A stretch of DNA of 64,000 nucleotides from DASQPA01 sp963756455 (GTDB lineage Bacteria > Acidobacteriota > Thermoanaerobaculia > Multivoradales > UBA5704): positions 1 through 64,000 of the forward strand of contig CAVWNC010000001.1 in NCBI GenBank assembly GCA_963756455.1. The letters run 5' to 3'. The notes beneath the pieces are model-generated. The model worked only from the letters and a program-made list of their open reading frames with translations. It ran no database searches and was not told where the DNA came from. The position numbers and the translations under genes were made by a program. Shown here piece after piece: positions 1 to 11,300 of the stretch; positions within the stretch are counted from its first letter, which is position 1, and every line of letters begins with the position of its first letter.

Positions 1-424
1 CCATTGCCGAGGCAGAAGCGAACGAAAAAAAATCGCGGCCGCGAAGCGCGTTATTCTCGAAGAACGCAAGGATGCCGGCCGGCACATTCCGCCTTGAGCT
101 TGTTAGGTGCGGCAAGGACCGGCGGGAAGTTTCGCGCCGGCACATGGACGTTATTGATGTCGTAAGGGAGCGCGCATGGTCCAGAGATAAGAACCCATTA
201 GCGCTCGGCATATCAGCAAACCAGCGGCTACCCCGAAATGCTCTTTTTTGAAGAACAGCCGCTACGTTCGAAATCAAAAGTGCGATTGTTGTAATGCGCG
301 CATCTACTTCACCTACGGTAAGAGGCCAGCGGAGGCCAGCCGTGCGAAACGTTACAGGAAGGTCTATTTATCCTACGCTGGAAAGTGGGAGGAAACAAGG
401 CCCTTGCGGTAAGAGGATTGATCC
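1..424. other. no recognisable gene
   Basis: No reading frame here gives a recognisable protein. Given the many indels in the following 7.5 kb, a broken gene could be missed. Confidence 0.4.
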
Positions 425-673
425 ATGGAAGTGCATTTCAGACCCGATGTACAGGCCAAGCTTGAACAGATGGTCCGTGAAAGCGGGCGCCCGAGGACGA
501 ACTGGTTCAAGACGCTTAACCGGTATATTCGACGAGTTAGCCCGCGCGCGAAATGGTCGACCGGCGTTACGACGAGATCGAGAGCGGCAAAGTGCAATTG
601 ATTGACGGTGAAGAAGCATTCCTGACGCCTCATGGCGAAAGACCCAAGCCCGCCGCGAGAACCGTCAACCATC
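425..673 (+). CDS. ParD-like antitoxin, frameshifted
   Basis: The ATG at 425 opens a protein starting MEVHFRPDVQAKLEQMV and ESGRP. The start is typical of short antitoxins with a DNA-binding N-terminus. The conserved protein then hops between frames: a DELVQDAL stretch, FDELARAR, then MVDRRYDEIESGKVQLIDGEEAF in the frame containing 553-620. At least three small indels are needed to read it through. It would neutralise the ParE-like product encoded immediately downstream. The frame-hopping without loss of similarity suggests sequencing errors rather than decay. Confidence 0.55.
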
Positions 674-975
674 ATGAGCGGTTATCGCTCCATCCGGAGC
701 CTATGGAGATATCGACGAAATCCGCGAGTACATAGCGGAAGACAATCCAGATGCCGCCGACCGCCAGGTCAGTGAAATCTTCGATGTCATCCAGGGACTC
801 GTCCTTTTCCCTCGTCAGGGTTATCACCGCCCTAACCTCAATTCACGCCCGTTGCGGTTATGCTCGTGCGCGAATATGTCATAGCGTACGCGCCGGAGAA
901 GAGCCGCTATGGGTGGTGGCTGTGTTCCATGGACGCCGCAGCTCCCGCGTCATAGCTGCAATCTACGGGGCAGGG
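674..975 (+). CDS. ParE/RelE-family toxin, frameshifted
   Basis: The ATG at 674 directly follows the antitoxin. Joining frames gives HPEAYGDIDEIREYIAEDN, then DVIQGLVLFPRQGYHRPNL, then MLVREYVIAYAPEK and PLWVVAVFHGRR with VIAAI at the end. This is the ParE/RelE pattern: an early helix of the EIREYIAEDNP type, the central LVLFPRxGYHRP loop and the C-terminal VVAVFHGRR strand. Four or more indels interrupt it. Members of the family poison gyrase or cleave mRNA. Which of the two applies here cannot be told. Confidence 0.6.
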
Positions 976-1189
976 AACAATAGGATCAGCAATACGTCGC
1001 GCGGATGCGACAGATTGCGGGCCCAGCGTTCGATAATGTGGTGTTCGAAACTGTCATCCATTTGGACCTCTCCCGCCCGCGCCGCGCCATCTCATAGGTC
1101 GCGCTCAGCATGACCTCTATTTCCATGTTCCTGCATCCGAACGTTTCCTCAAGTTCTACCGAAAAAGCGCGAATATCTTCTTCCAGCAC
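963..1189 (-). CDS. unrecognised small protein, frameshifted
   Basis: On the minus strand, the stretch MEIEVMLSATYEMARRG continues, after a one-base shift near 1055, into DDSFEHHIIERWARNLSHP and RDVLLILLFPAP, followed by a stop at 963-965. The composition is protein-like, but I do not recognise a family. It may start further upstream (to about 1340), where the frames are also confused. Confidence 0.3.
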
Positions 1190-1393
1190 TGCGAGTGCCG
1201 AACAAGACCGGACGCCCGAGCCTTAAGCCAGCGGGAAAGCGACGGAGAAATCCGGAAAGCGGCGCGGAAAATCTGTGTTCCATTCGAGGAGCGCCTGTCT
1301 GAATTTTGCCTGCCGGGCGGTTCATCCAGTCGCCGGGCCAGTTCGTCAAAATCGCCTTTCCACCTCTCCGGCGATCGCGCCAGAATACCGGGT

Positions 1394-2478
1394 ATGAGAA
1401 TCAGCCAACTGACTTCGCTATCGCGCGCGGTTTGCTCGCGCGTGCGGTTTTGATCGTGCTGACCGCGCTACCCGGCGCTTGCCGGGGACTGGAGCCCGAA
1501 GCTTGCGGCGCAGTATCTCGATTCGCGGCAGAAGGAGTGGTTCGCGTGGCCCGCGGCGAAGCGCTCCGGCGGTCCTTGTATCTCCTGTCATACCGGTGTC
1601 GACCTATCTGCTGGCGCGGCCTGCGCTGCGCCGCGTGTTGGGCGAGGCTGAGCCGACCGCCTACGAGACCGGCTTGGTGGACGGCTTGCGCGCCAGGGTG
1701 GGCACCGGCCTGGAGGACGCACTCAAGGCCGTGAAGGAGCCGATGGCTTCGCAATCGGTGGGGGTCGAGGCGATCTTCGCCGCTCTGTTCCTGGACCCGG
1801 AGAAGCCCGCGGCGCGGCAGGCGTGGGACCGGCTGTGGTCGATGCAGCTCCACGAGGGCGCGGCAAAAGGATCGTGGCCCTGGTTCGACTTCAACACCGA
1901 TCCCTATGAGACTGCGGATTCCGGATTCTTCGGCGCGTCGCTCGCCGCCCTGGCAATCTCCGCCACACCGTCCGAATACCAGGCGAGGCCGGAAATCAAA
2001 GAACATGTCGCGGAACTAACCGCGTATCTTCGGACAGCGACGCCGGCGCAGCCCCTGCACAATCGCCTGTTGCTGTTGTGGGCGGCAGCGAAGCTGCCCG
2101 CCGCCATTGCGGGACGCGAGACAATCCATCATCGACGAGACGCTGAAAAAACAGCAACCCGACGGTTCGTGGACGATCGCGGCTCTGGGGCCGTGGAAGG
2201 ACCACCCCGCGGCGCCACCCGCCAGCGGCGCGAGTGCCTACGCCACGGCGGTCGCTGCCTTTGCCCTGGAACAGGCGGGTGTTCCGCGCTCGGACCCTAA
2301 GCTGAAGAAGGCCCTGGACTGGCTTCGCTCGAAGCAGGATCCGCAATTCGGCTACTGGGCGGCGGACTCCATGAACAAGCGCCGTGAGCCGGGCTCCATG
2401 CCCGAAGGGTTCATGCGCGACGCAGCAACCGCGTTTGCGGTGCTGGCGCTGATCGGCCCGGCGCCGGCCGGGCGTTGA
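1394..2478 (+). CDS. terpenoid-cyclase-fold protein with a CxxCH heme motif, frameshifted
   Basis: The ATG at 1394 begins a probable signal peptide. After frameshifts the mature part reads DWSPKLAAQYLDSRQKEW, then CISCHTG (Cys-x-x-Cys-His encoded at 1577-1591), which would bind a c-type heme. The rest has alpha/alpha-barrel repeats like prenyltransferase/squalene-cyclase proteins, including QPDGSWTIAALGPW, a QxxDGSW-like motif, and SKQDPQFGYW. It is probably a periplasmic protein of unknown reaction. At least three indels occur: near 1455, near 1600, and near 2125 where the reading frame changes between the GRETI and IDETLKKQQPDGSW segments. Confidence 0.5.
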
Positions 2479-2484
2479 CCCGCC

Positions 2485-3253
2485 TCAGAACGGGTTCGCC
2501 ATCAGCGCCTTGATCCTCTCGTGATAGGTCCGGCCCGATTGCAGCCGCACGCCGCTATGGAGCAGCAGCACGTATTCTCCGTGGCTCGCGGGCTGGATCT
2601 CTTTGACGCGGCGCAGATTGACGATGAAGGAGCGGTGGATGCGGACGAAGGTCTCCGGATCGAGCGACTTCTCCAGCGTATTCATGGCCACGTGGAGCAG
2701 ATGGCTGGCTTGTGCCACGTGCAGTTCGACGTAGTTCTCGGCCGCCCGAATCCAGTCCACGTCTTCGACGTAGATGAAAGACGTTTTGCCGGCCGATAGT
2801 ACCGCGATCCGGTTCAGATACCGGGACGGGGAAGCGATGGTTTCGAGCAGGGAGAGGATCTGGCGGTTCTCGCTGATGCGGTTCGCTGGTACGCAGCCTG
2901 GCCTTGGCCCTGGCCAGCGATTGCACGAAGCGTTCCCCGGTGACGGGCTTGAGCAGATAGTCGATCGCGTTGATCTCGAAAGCGCGAATCGCGTACTGGT
3001 CATGGGCGGTTACGAACACGACCGCCGGCATCTGCTCCGGTCCGATTTCGTGCACCACGGAGAACCCGTCCATCTCCGGCATCTGCACGTCGAGAAACAC
3101 CAGGTCCGGCCGTCCTTCGCGGATCCGCTGGACGGCTTCGCGGCCGTTCTTCGCTTCCTGAATGGCAGTGATCTCGGGATCGTCCGCCAGCAGCATCCGC
3201 AAGCCCTCGCGCGCCAGCGGTTCATCATCCACGATCAGCACTGTCAAAGGCAT
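2485..3253 (-). CDS. LytTR-type response regulator, one frameshift
   Basis: The N-terminal receiver reads VLIVDDEPLAREGLRMLL, with the phospho-acceptor Asp in LVFLDVQMPEMDG and the switch region AIDYLLKPV. The C-terminal LytTR DNA-binding domain reads FIYVEDVDWIRAAENYVEL and later FVRIHRSFIVNLRRVKEI. The two halves are in different frames, joined near 2905. It overlaps the 3' end of the sensor kinase gene by about 29 bases. It would be phosphorylated by that kinase and act on promoters of unknown genes. Confidence 0.8.
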
Positions 3254-4389
3254 GGAGGTCGGTTCCCGGAGTTTCGTCGGCGGCGCGATAGGGCATGGTC
3301 ATGGTGGCGACCACGCCTCGCTCGCCGTTTTCCACCTTGAGGCTCGCCGCATCGCCGTAGAGCTGGTGGAGGCGCGCCCGCGTATTTGCCAGGCCGATTC
3401 CGCGGCCTTCGGCGAGATCGGCGGTGCCAAGTCCCGGCCCGTCGTCCGCCACCCGGATCATCAGGGTCTGCTCGGTGCGGAAGGCCGAAATCCGGATCGT
3501 GCCCGCCGCCGCGACCCGGCCGATGCCGTGGCGCACCGCATTTTCGACGATCGGCTGCAGGCCCATGTGAGGAACGGCGGCGTCCAGGGCAGTGTCGTCG
3601 GCCGAGATCTCGATGTCCAGGCGATCCTGAAAGCGAACCTGCTCGATGGAAAGGTACAGCCGGAGATACTCCAGTTCCCGCCGGAGCGGGATCTGCTGCG
3701 CCTCGACGTCTTCCAGGACGCAGCGGAGCAGGTCGCTAAGCCGGGCGAGCATCTCCTCGGCCTGGCGCCCGCGCTGCTGGCGCACCAACACCATGATGGC
3801 GTTCAAGCGTGTTGAACAGGAAATGCGGCTGAAGTTGCATCTTGAGGGCGCTCAACTGCGCCTTCACCAGCTGGGCCTTGAGTTCGGAGGCGTGCAACTC
3901 GCGCTCTTGAAATCCGCGGTAGTAGCGGAAGCCCGACTGGATCCCCAAAATACCCCAGTAGGTGATGATGTTTTCATGGAAGCCCGCCACCACCAGCAGC
4001 GGAAAGCCGATCAGGAACGAGTGCTTCATCACGGACTCCAGCAGGCCCAGTTGGATGAAGACCACCGTCTCCAGCGCGAGTTCCACGGCCGAGAAGACGA
4101 TGCTGAGCGCCAGGTGCAGAGGCACGCGCGTGCGCCAGGTCTGCCGTTCAATGGGCCATCGCCGCCCGAGCCAGAGCACCACCGGGGTGAGCGCGGCGGT
4201 GATGTAGACTCCCACCATCCACGAGGTCAGCGTCTCCTGCCAGTGCGTCTGCTCGTGCCAGTAGAGCCGCCTGGTCAGCTCGCGGCTGAAATTGAAGAGA
4301 CCGAAGACCGTCCAGGCGAAGAAATACGCCAGATACCGGTGGAGTTTCCGTCTGGAGAAGAGTTCCATTACCCGCTGCTGTTCGAACAA
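3225..4389 (-). CDS. LytS-like membrane sensor histidine kinase, one frameshift
   Basis: The N-terminal half has about four hydrophobic segments (for example YLAYFFAWTVFGLF and LHLALSIVFSAVELAL). It then has the His-kinase box KMQLQPHFLFNTL, with the phosphorylatable His. The frame shifts near 3805 and continues NAIMVLVRQQ. The ATP-binding part has PIVENAVRHGI (N box), VADDGPGLG and GIGLANTRARL. This is the internal-region kinase class that pairs with LytTR regulators, as the next gene confirms. Confidence 0.8.
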
Positions 4390-4410
4390 TATATAGCAGG
4401 TCCGCAGAGT

Positions 4411-4903
4411 TCACTTGCGGAATTCGCTGAACACGAAGTCATGGTCTTTGCGCTGGCTGTGGCAGGAGAAGCATGCCGCACGGACTGAGGCGGAGGCGCC
4501 CTGTGTCTGGTCTTCGCCGGCAAACACGTCGAATCCCCAGCCTCCGGTGCTTCGGTACCGCGTGGCCTCCTTTTCCATTACTGCGACGCTTTTCCTCGGC
4601 CCTTCAAAGTGGCCCCGGCTTCCTGGCGCGCCTCCAGACGTTCGTCGACCACCACGGAACCGTCCGGGAAATGGCCGGTGCGAAAGCCCTCCATCGCCTT
4701 CTCGTTTGCATAGTAGTGATGGAACCCGCCGTTGGTCGCGAAATTCTTGTTTTCCGGGCCCACCACAAGACTCCTCGCAACCGCCCATTTGCGGTATTCC
4801 GCCGGGAACGGCACCGGTGCGCCCGCGTCGTCGGCGCAGGCAATCCCTGCCGCAACCAGCAGGACCGGCGTCCTCGCGGCAACTGCTCGCCCGAAAATCG
4901 CAT
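4411..4903 (-). CDS. cytochrome P460-type protein, frameshifted
   Basis: The start at 4903 lies just downstream of an AGGGAG site. After a shift the signal peptide continues VLLVAAGIACADDAG. The mature protein reads VPFPAEYRKWAVARSLVVG, GGFHHYYANEKAMEGFRTG and FPDGSVVVDERLEA. After a further shift near 4585 it ends KEATRYRSTGGWGFDVFAG and AACFSCHSQRKDHDFVFSEF. The CFSCH motif would hold the heme. The layout (YRKW, HxIYAN-like, FPDGS, C-terminal CxxCH) is that of periplasmic cytochrome P460 proteins. The substrate is unknown. Confidence 0.7.
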
Positions 4904-5199
4904 GTCTTTCGAATCTCCCTGATTGGAGTTTGCCGGATGGGTGCGCTCCGGCGAAAGGGCATTTTGACGAACCGGATCGCCGGTGATATGAACTGCCCTC
5001 GATGAAAGTCCTTCGATCGCATCCCCCCTCCCCGGCAGAGCGACCTGGCCGGCACAGCGATTGCGCGACAAATCCGCGGGTACCACAAATCGCAGTCATT
5101 GCCAATGCCCAGACGCAGAAACGCTAACGGGGGCCGACGAGAATTGGCATGGACCACTGCCCCAGCCTTGCGATATGATGCGCTGCATGGATGCTGCCA

Positions 5200-6298
5200 G
5201 TGATCCGACTCGTCGCGCGAATGGCATTGACAATAGCTGTTGGCAGCAATCGCGCCAGCCGAAGTCGTCATCAACGGACGGCGCACGGTAGTGGTGGAGA
5301 GCCTGCGGCCACTCTGCTCATCGATCTCGGGGGTGGTTCGATCGTGGACTTCCATCTTTCCGGCGGCGGCTTGAACCCTCTCCGCTGGCTCGGACCTGGC
5401 GACGAGAAAGCTGTACTGCGGCCCATGGCCCACTTTCTGTGCCTGGACCGTTGGGGTCAGCCGTCGGAAGCCGAACAGCGCAACGGAATGCCCTTTCATG
5501 GCGAGGCTTCCCGCGTCGAATGGAAAGAACTGGTCACCTCCGAAAGTCGTGGCGCCAAAAATCTCGCCGCCATGTCGGCCAATCTCCCCATGGCAGGTCT
5601 CGAGATACGCCGCTCCGTCAGACTCTCCGAGTCGGCTGCAGTCTTTACGGTATCGGAAACCGTCACCAACCGAAACAAGCTGGGGCGCGTCTACAACATG
5701 GTCCAGCACGTAACGATCGGACCGCCTTTCCTGGACGAAACCACGGTGGTCGACTCGAATGCGCAGCGGGGATTAATGCAGTCAAGTCCGCTGCCCAATC
5801 CGGAGCAGCCCGAGATACGCTGGCCGCAGGCGATTAAGCAGGGAAATCCGGTCGATCTGCGGCGTCTGACAAATGACCCTGACCCAAACGTCGTCTCCTT
5901 TGTCATTGATAGCGAGTGGGGATGGGTAACTGCCACGAACGCCTCCAAGGAGTTGTTACTGGGCTATATCTTTAGCACCACAGACTATCCATGGCTCAAT
6001 CTCTGGCGTCACGTGCAGGCGGAAAGCCGCTCGCGCGGGGACTGGAATTCGGAACAACAGGCCTACATCAGCCATTCAAAATCCTGACTGCCAAACCGCA
6101 GATTTTCGGCAAGCCGACATTCGCATACCTGGATGCCGGGGAAAGCGCAACGCGCCGGTACACGGCATTCCTGACCAAGGCGCCGAACGATTTCGCGGGC
6201 GTAAAGCAGTGTTATTGTACCGCGATGGCAGGATCATCATCCAGGAGCGAGGCGGGAACGGACGCGAAGTAACGATCGCTACCGGAGGTCTTCCTTGA
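5200..6298 (+). CDS. mutarotase-fold secreted protein, frameshifted
   Basis: A signal peptide can be pieced together from about 5200 (GTG), ending AAIAPAE. The mature part starts VVINGRRTVVV and continues LLIDLGGGSIVDFHLSGGGLN-type beta strands. It later has VTNRNKLGRVYNMVQHVTIG and YPWLNLWRHVQ, typical of galactose-mutarotase-like beta-supersandwich proteins. Shifts occur near 5290, 6015 and 6205. The true C-terminus is LLYRDGRIIIQERGGNG with a TGA at 6296-6298. No catalytic residues can be assigned. Confidence 0.5.
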
Positions 6299-6480
6299 GC
6301 CACGTAATGCCGATATCGCGCAAATGTACCCGCTCAGCGGAACAACACCACTTGCGAGCGTCGGCGATAGCACGCGATGACCGGCGCCACTCCGTGACCG
6401 CAGAAGCGCGAATGTCCGGTTATTAATGGTGACACCGTGGCGGGAAAGATCCTCTCCACTTCTGGCATTCGTCACCCGAG

Positions 6481-7652
6481 TCAGGCCAACGCCTGCCGCA
6501 AATCCTCCATCAGATCTTCCACATCCTCCACTCCACCGAAAGGCGCACCAGATTGTCGGCGATTCCCAACTGTTCCCGCTGCTCCTGCGGCACCGACGCG
6601 TGAGTCATGATCGCCGGATGCTCGATCAGGCTCTCGACTCCGCCCAGACTCTCCGCCAGCGCGAAGATCCGGCAGCGTTCCAGGAACCGCCGCGACTCCT
6701 CAAGACCCGCCCTTGATCAGCATCGTGACCATGCCGCCGAAGCCGTGCATCTGCTTCTTCGCCAGCTCGTGCTGCGGATGCGACGTCAGCCCGGATAGAT
6801 CACCTTCTCCACCGCCGGATGCGCCGGCCAGCATCTCCGCCACGCGCTGCGCGTTCTCGCAATGCGCGCGCATGCGCAGGTGCAGCGTCTTGAGTCCGCG
6901 CAGCACCAGGAAGGAATCGAAGGGCGAAGGCACCGCGCCGGTCGCATTCTGCAGAAACGCCAGCCGGTCCGACAACTCCTGATCGTCCCGAGCTGCCGCC
7001 ACCACCAGCACGCCGCCGATGATGTCCGAGTGGCCGTTGAGATACTTGGTTGCCGAGTGCATCACCACGTCGAAGCCATGATCGAGAGGCCGCTGCACAT
7101 AGGGACTCGCGAAGGTGTTGTCGGCGACCGTGATGGCGCCGATCGCCCGCCCGATCTCGGCCACGCGCGCCAGGTCGATCAGCTTCAGCATCGGATTCGA
7201 TGGCGTCTCGATCCAGATCAGTCTGGTCCGCGGCGTCGCTGCCGCGCGGATGCGCTCCTCCAGCCGCTCCGCGTCCGACATATCGACGTAACTGAACGTC
7301 GAGTCCCGCCGACCGTTTGCGCACCCGCTCGAACAGCCGGAACGTACCGCCATACATATCGTCGGCCGCGATCACATGATCGCCCGAGTCCGAGCATATC
7401 GAGCATGGTGGCGGTCGCCGCCAGGCCGGAAGCGAAGGCAAATCCGCGCGTGCCGCTCTCCAGCGCCGCCACGCAGCGCTCATAGGCAAAACGCGTCGGA
7501 TTCTGGCTGCGCGAGTATTCGAATCCCTTGTGGACGCCCGGGCTCTGCTGCACGTACGTGCTGGTCGCGTAGATCGGCGTCATGATCGCGCCGGTGGAGG
7601 GATCGGGCTGCTGGCCCGCATGGATGGCGAGCGTTCCAAATCTGCTGTTCAT
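6481..7652 (-). CDS. cystathionine gamma-lyase/synthase family PLP enzyme, frameshifted
   Basis: The gene starts at 7652 with FGTLAIHAGQQPDPSTGAIM. The PLP-binding lysine lies in MHSATKYLNGHSD. Other landmarks are GFEYSRSQNPTRFAYE, LIWIETPSNPMLKLID and VADNTFASPYVQRPL, all diagnostic of the Cys/Met-metabolism PLP family. Shifts occur near 7375, near 7320 (between RLFERVRKR and STFSYVDMS) and near 6715. The C-terminal part RLSVGVEDVEDLMEDLRQAL is in another frame. The adjacent CBS-domain gene suggests reverse transsulfuration: cystathionine to cysteine. Confidence 0.8.
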
Positions 7653-7659
7653 GACTCTG

Positions 7660-7980
7660 TTATCGCAGACGGCGGCGCATGAAGTTCAGCAAGTCGGTGC
7701 GGGTAATCAACCCGACGAACTCATCCCCATCGACAACCATCGCCACCAGCCCCTCGTTGAGGATCTGGTAAACCGCCTCGAGCGGCGCGTCCGCCGCCAG
7801 CGTGCGCAGTCGCGTGGTCATCGCGCTGCGCACCGGATCGCGAAATCGCTGCTCGTCGTTGTGGACCGCGATGAGCACGTCCGATTCATCCAGCATCCCT
7901 ACGGGCTTGCCGTTCTCGATCACCGGTACCTGCGATATGTCGGCCATGCGCATGCGTTGATACGCCGTCAGCAGCGGATC
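7660..7980 (-). CDS. CBS-domain fragment (C-terminus of a cystathionine beta-synthase-like protein), truncated
   Basis: About 107 residues of a paired CBS domain remain: DPLLTAYQRMRMADISQVPV, MLDESDVLIAVH, and EGLVAMVVDGDEFVGLITRT. The stop is at 7660-7662, just upstream of the lyase gene. In related bacteria such a tail belongs to a PLP-dependent cystathionine beta-synthase. Here everything upstream of the first CBS strand is missing, because similarity stops at the GATC at 7977-7980. Beyond it lies an unrelated gene on the other strand. The fragment cannot make a catalytic enzyme as it stands. Confidence 0.75.
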   Translation of the reverse strand, partial: DPLLTAYQRMRMADISQVPVIENGKPVGMLDESDVLIAVHNDEQRFRDPVRSAMTTRLRTLAADAPLEAVYQILNEGLVAMVVDGDEFVGLITRTDLLNFMRRRLR

Positions 7981-7981
7981 C
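7976..7981. other. probable join of two unrelated DNA segments at a GATC site
   Basis: GGATCC spans 7976-7981. To its left a minus-strand CBS protein is cut. To its right a plus-strand hydroxylase is cut. The two families' homologous sequence meets within a few bases of this site. Indel density also changes here: nearly every gene to the left is frameshifted and few are to the right. Joining at GATC would fit ligation of partial-digest fragments, but assembly error or real rearrangement cannot be excluded. Confidence 0.6.
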
Positions 7982-8292
7982 CCATCCTGTTCGGCGACCG
8001 CGAGAGGCCCTATCTGCGGATCGACCCCTACTTCATGGACCCGCTGCCGGATGTCGCGGCGCAGCGGGCGTTGGACCGGTTCGTGGCGGAGGTCGACCAG
8101 CGGATCGAGCCGGTGGTCCTCGCCCCCGGAGACATCCTCCTGGTCGACAACTTCAGGGCCGTTCACGGCCGCCAGCCTTTCAAGGCACGGTACGACGGCA
8201 AGGACCGCTGGCTCAAGCGGATCAACATCACCCGCGACCTGCGCAAGTCGCGGGCTGCGCGCCCTGCCCCCGACTGTCGGGTGATCGTTTGA
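7981..8292 (+). CDS. VioC/AsnO-type 2OG-Fe(II) amino acid hydroxylase, 5'-truncated
   Basis: The last 103 residues of a clavaminate-synthase-like (TauD fold) oxygenase remain: PILFGDRERPYLRIDPYFM, LAPGDILLVDNFRAVHGR and DRWLKRINITRDLRKSRA. The His in VHGR is the distal iron ligand, and the Arg in RWLKRIN is the usual 2-oxoglutarate clamp. The upstream HxD/E iron ligands are lost at the join. Relatives hydroxylate the beta carbon of free Arg (VioC) or Asn (AsnO). The VioD-like gene downstream favours Arg, while the second A domain, which is Asn-like, leaves Asn possible. Its stop lies 8 bases before the NRPS start. Confidence 0.75.
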   Translation, partial: PILFGDRERPYLRIDPYFMDPLPDVAAQRALDRFVAEVDQRIEPVVLAPGDILLVDNFRAVHGRQPFKARYDGKDRWLKRINITRDLRKSRAARPAPDCRVIV

Positions 8293-8300
8293 GGGCGAGC

Positions 8301-11300
8301 ATGAGTCTTCAGAGCGACGCCGCCACGGCGATCGAGGAGCCGCCGAAGGCGGGCGAGCCGAACCTGCCGGCGCCAGGTCTCTCGCCGGCCCGTATGCAGC
8401 TTCTGCAGCGGCTGCTGAAGCGCCGGGGGGGCGCGGGCGAGAGCGCGGCGAGCATTCCCCGGCGCCAGGAGGAGGGCCCCTGCCCCCTGTCCTTCGCCCA
8501 ACAGCGGCTCTGGTTCCTCGATCAGATGGAACCGGCGAGCCCGCTCTATAACATCACGAGCGCCCTGCGCGTCCGTGGCCCGCTCTCTCTCCCGGCCTTC
8601 GCCGGCAGCCTGGGAGAGCTCGTCCGCAGGCATGAGGCCCTGCGGACGATCTTCACGGCGATCTCCGGAGAGCCGTTCCAGGTGGTCCTGCCCGCCACCC
8701 CCCTCGACCTGCCCGTGGTCGACCTCTCGCACCTCCCGGAGCCGGCGCGGGAGACCGTCTCGGCCGCTCTGGCCGCGGAGGATATGGGGCACCCCTTCAG
8801 CCTGACGCGAGGGCCGCTTCTGCGGGTCACCGTCCTGGCGTTGGGACGGGAGGAGCACGTCGTCGTCGTCACCATGCATCACATCGTCAGCGATGGCTGG
8901 TCCATCGAGGTCTTCGTGCGGGAGCTGACGGCGATCTATCGTGCCTCGCCGGCCGAGGGTCGCTCGCCTCTCCCCCCCTTGCCGATCCAATATCCGGACT
9001 TCGCGGCCTGGCAACGCGCCTGGTTGTCCGGAGAGGTGCTGGAGCGGGAGCTCGGCTACTGGCGAGCTCAGCTCAGCGGCGCGCCGCTGCTGGAGCTGCC
9101 CCTCGACCGCCACCGGCCTGCCGTCCCCAGCCACCGCGGTGGCTCCCGGACGATCGAGATCCCGCTCGCCCTGCGCGCCTCGCTGGAGGCTCTGGGCCGG
9201 GAGGATGGCGCCACGGCTTTCATGGTCCTCCTGGCGGCCTTCGAGATGCTCCTGGCGCGCTACTGCGGACAATCCGACATCAGTCTGGGAACGCCGATCG
9301 CGGGACGCAACAGGGCCGAGCTCGAAGGCCTCATCGGATTCTTCGTCAACACCCTGGTTTTGCGGACCGACCTGGGGGGAGATCCCTGCTTCGGCGATCT
9401 CCTCGGCCGCGTCCGGGAAACCGCGCTCCAGGCCTACGCGCATCAGGAGGTGCCCTTCGAGTGGCTGGTGCAGGAGCTGGCGCCGGACCGGAACGCGCGC
9501 CGCGCGCCGCTGTTCAACGTGATGTTCGATCTGCAGAACCGGCCGCAGGCCCAACTGACCCTCCCCGGGCTTGCGATCCGCATGCTGCCGTTGGCCATCG
9601 AGACGGCCAAGTTCGACCTCCTCCTCAGCCTGCAGGCTCACCTTGCCGGGATGACCCTCTGGCTGGAGTTCGACCGCGATCTGTTCGACGAAACGACGGC
9701 GGCGCGCCTCCTGGGGCATTTCGCGACCCTGCTCGCCGCGATCGCCGCCGAGCCCCGCAAGGCGCTCTCGGAGTTGCTCCTGCTGAGCGCGGAGGAACGC
9801 GCCGAGCTTCTGGCCTGGAACCCGGGACTGGCGCGCCACCCCGTTCGGGAAACTCTCCATGCCGTCTTCGAGCAGCGAGTCGCTGCCTCGCCTGATGTCA
9901 CCGCCGTGCTCTGCCAGGGAGCGCATCTCACCTATGGGCAGCTCAACCGGAGGGCCAACCGGCTGGCCCATCGTCTCATCGCTCAGGGCGTCGGGCCGGA
10001 CCGACGGGTGGGGATCTACCTGGAACGCTCTCCGGATCTGGTGCTCGCGATCCTCGCCACCCTCAAGGCCGGAGGCGCCTACCTGCCGCTCGATCCCGCC
10101 TACCCGACCGACCGCCTCGCCTTCGTCCTCGACGATGCCGAGGCGACGGTCGTCGTGACCCAAGCGAGCCTCGCCCAGAACCTCGACGGCGGCGGGAGGT
10201 CGACGATCCTGCTCGACGCCTCAGACGTCTCGGGGGAAAGCGCGGAAAACCCGACCGGCCGGGTGGGTCTCGGCAATCTGGCCTATGTGATCTACACCTC
10301 GGGCTCGACCGGCCAACCGAAGGGGGCGCTGATCGAGCACGCCAATGTGATCCGTCTGTTCGCGGCCACGCAGCCGTGGTTCGGCTTCGACGAACGGGAC
10401 GTCTGGACGCTTTTCCACTCGTGCGCGTTCGACTTCTCAGTCTGGGAGATCTGGGGGCCGCTGCTCCATGGCGGCCGGCTCCTCGTCGTGCCTTACGGGA
10501 TCAGCCGCTCGCCGGAGGACTTCCACGCGCTGGTCCGCCGCGAGGCGGTGACCGTCCTCAACCAGACGCCGTCGGCCTTCCGCCAATTTGCCGGCGTCGA
10601 GCTCAAGACCGCGCCGGCGGGTGCGGAAGACCCGGCCCTCCGCTTCATCATCTTTGGCGGTGAGGCGCTGGAGCTGGCGAGCCTGGCGCCCTGGTTCGAG
10701 CGCCACGGAGACGAGCTGCCGCGCCTGGTGAACATGTATGGCATCACCGAGACCACGGTCCACGTCACCTACCGGCCGATCACCCGGAAGGATCTGGGCC
10801 GGGGTCCCGCAAGCCCCGTCGGCCGCGCCATCCCGGACCTTTCGCTCCACCTCCTCGACCGCGCGGGTAACCTCGTCCCCCCAGGGGTCCACGGCGAGTT
10901 GCTCGTCGGTGGCCCCGGGTTGGCGAGAGGCTATCTCGGACGGCCCGACCTGACGGCGGCGCGCTTCGTTCCCGATCCCTGGAGCCGCGAGCCGGGAGCG
11001 CGGCTCTACCGCGCGGGCGACCTGGCGCGCTATCTGCCGGACGGCGAGCTCGATTTTCTCGGCCGGCTCGACGATCAGGTCAAAGTGCGGGGGTTCCGCA
11101 TCGAGCTCGGGGAGATCGAGTCGGCCCTCGCGGCGCATCCCGGAATCGAGGCGGCGACCGTGCAGGTCCGGAGCTTCGGCGCCGACGACCGGCGGCTGGT
11201 CGCCTATCTCGTCCCCGATCCACAGCGGGCGCGGCCGGTCCGGCAGCTGTTGCATCTCGAAGCGGCGGACCCGGAAAACGGCAGGGCGCACTTCGAGCTC

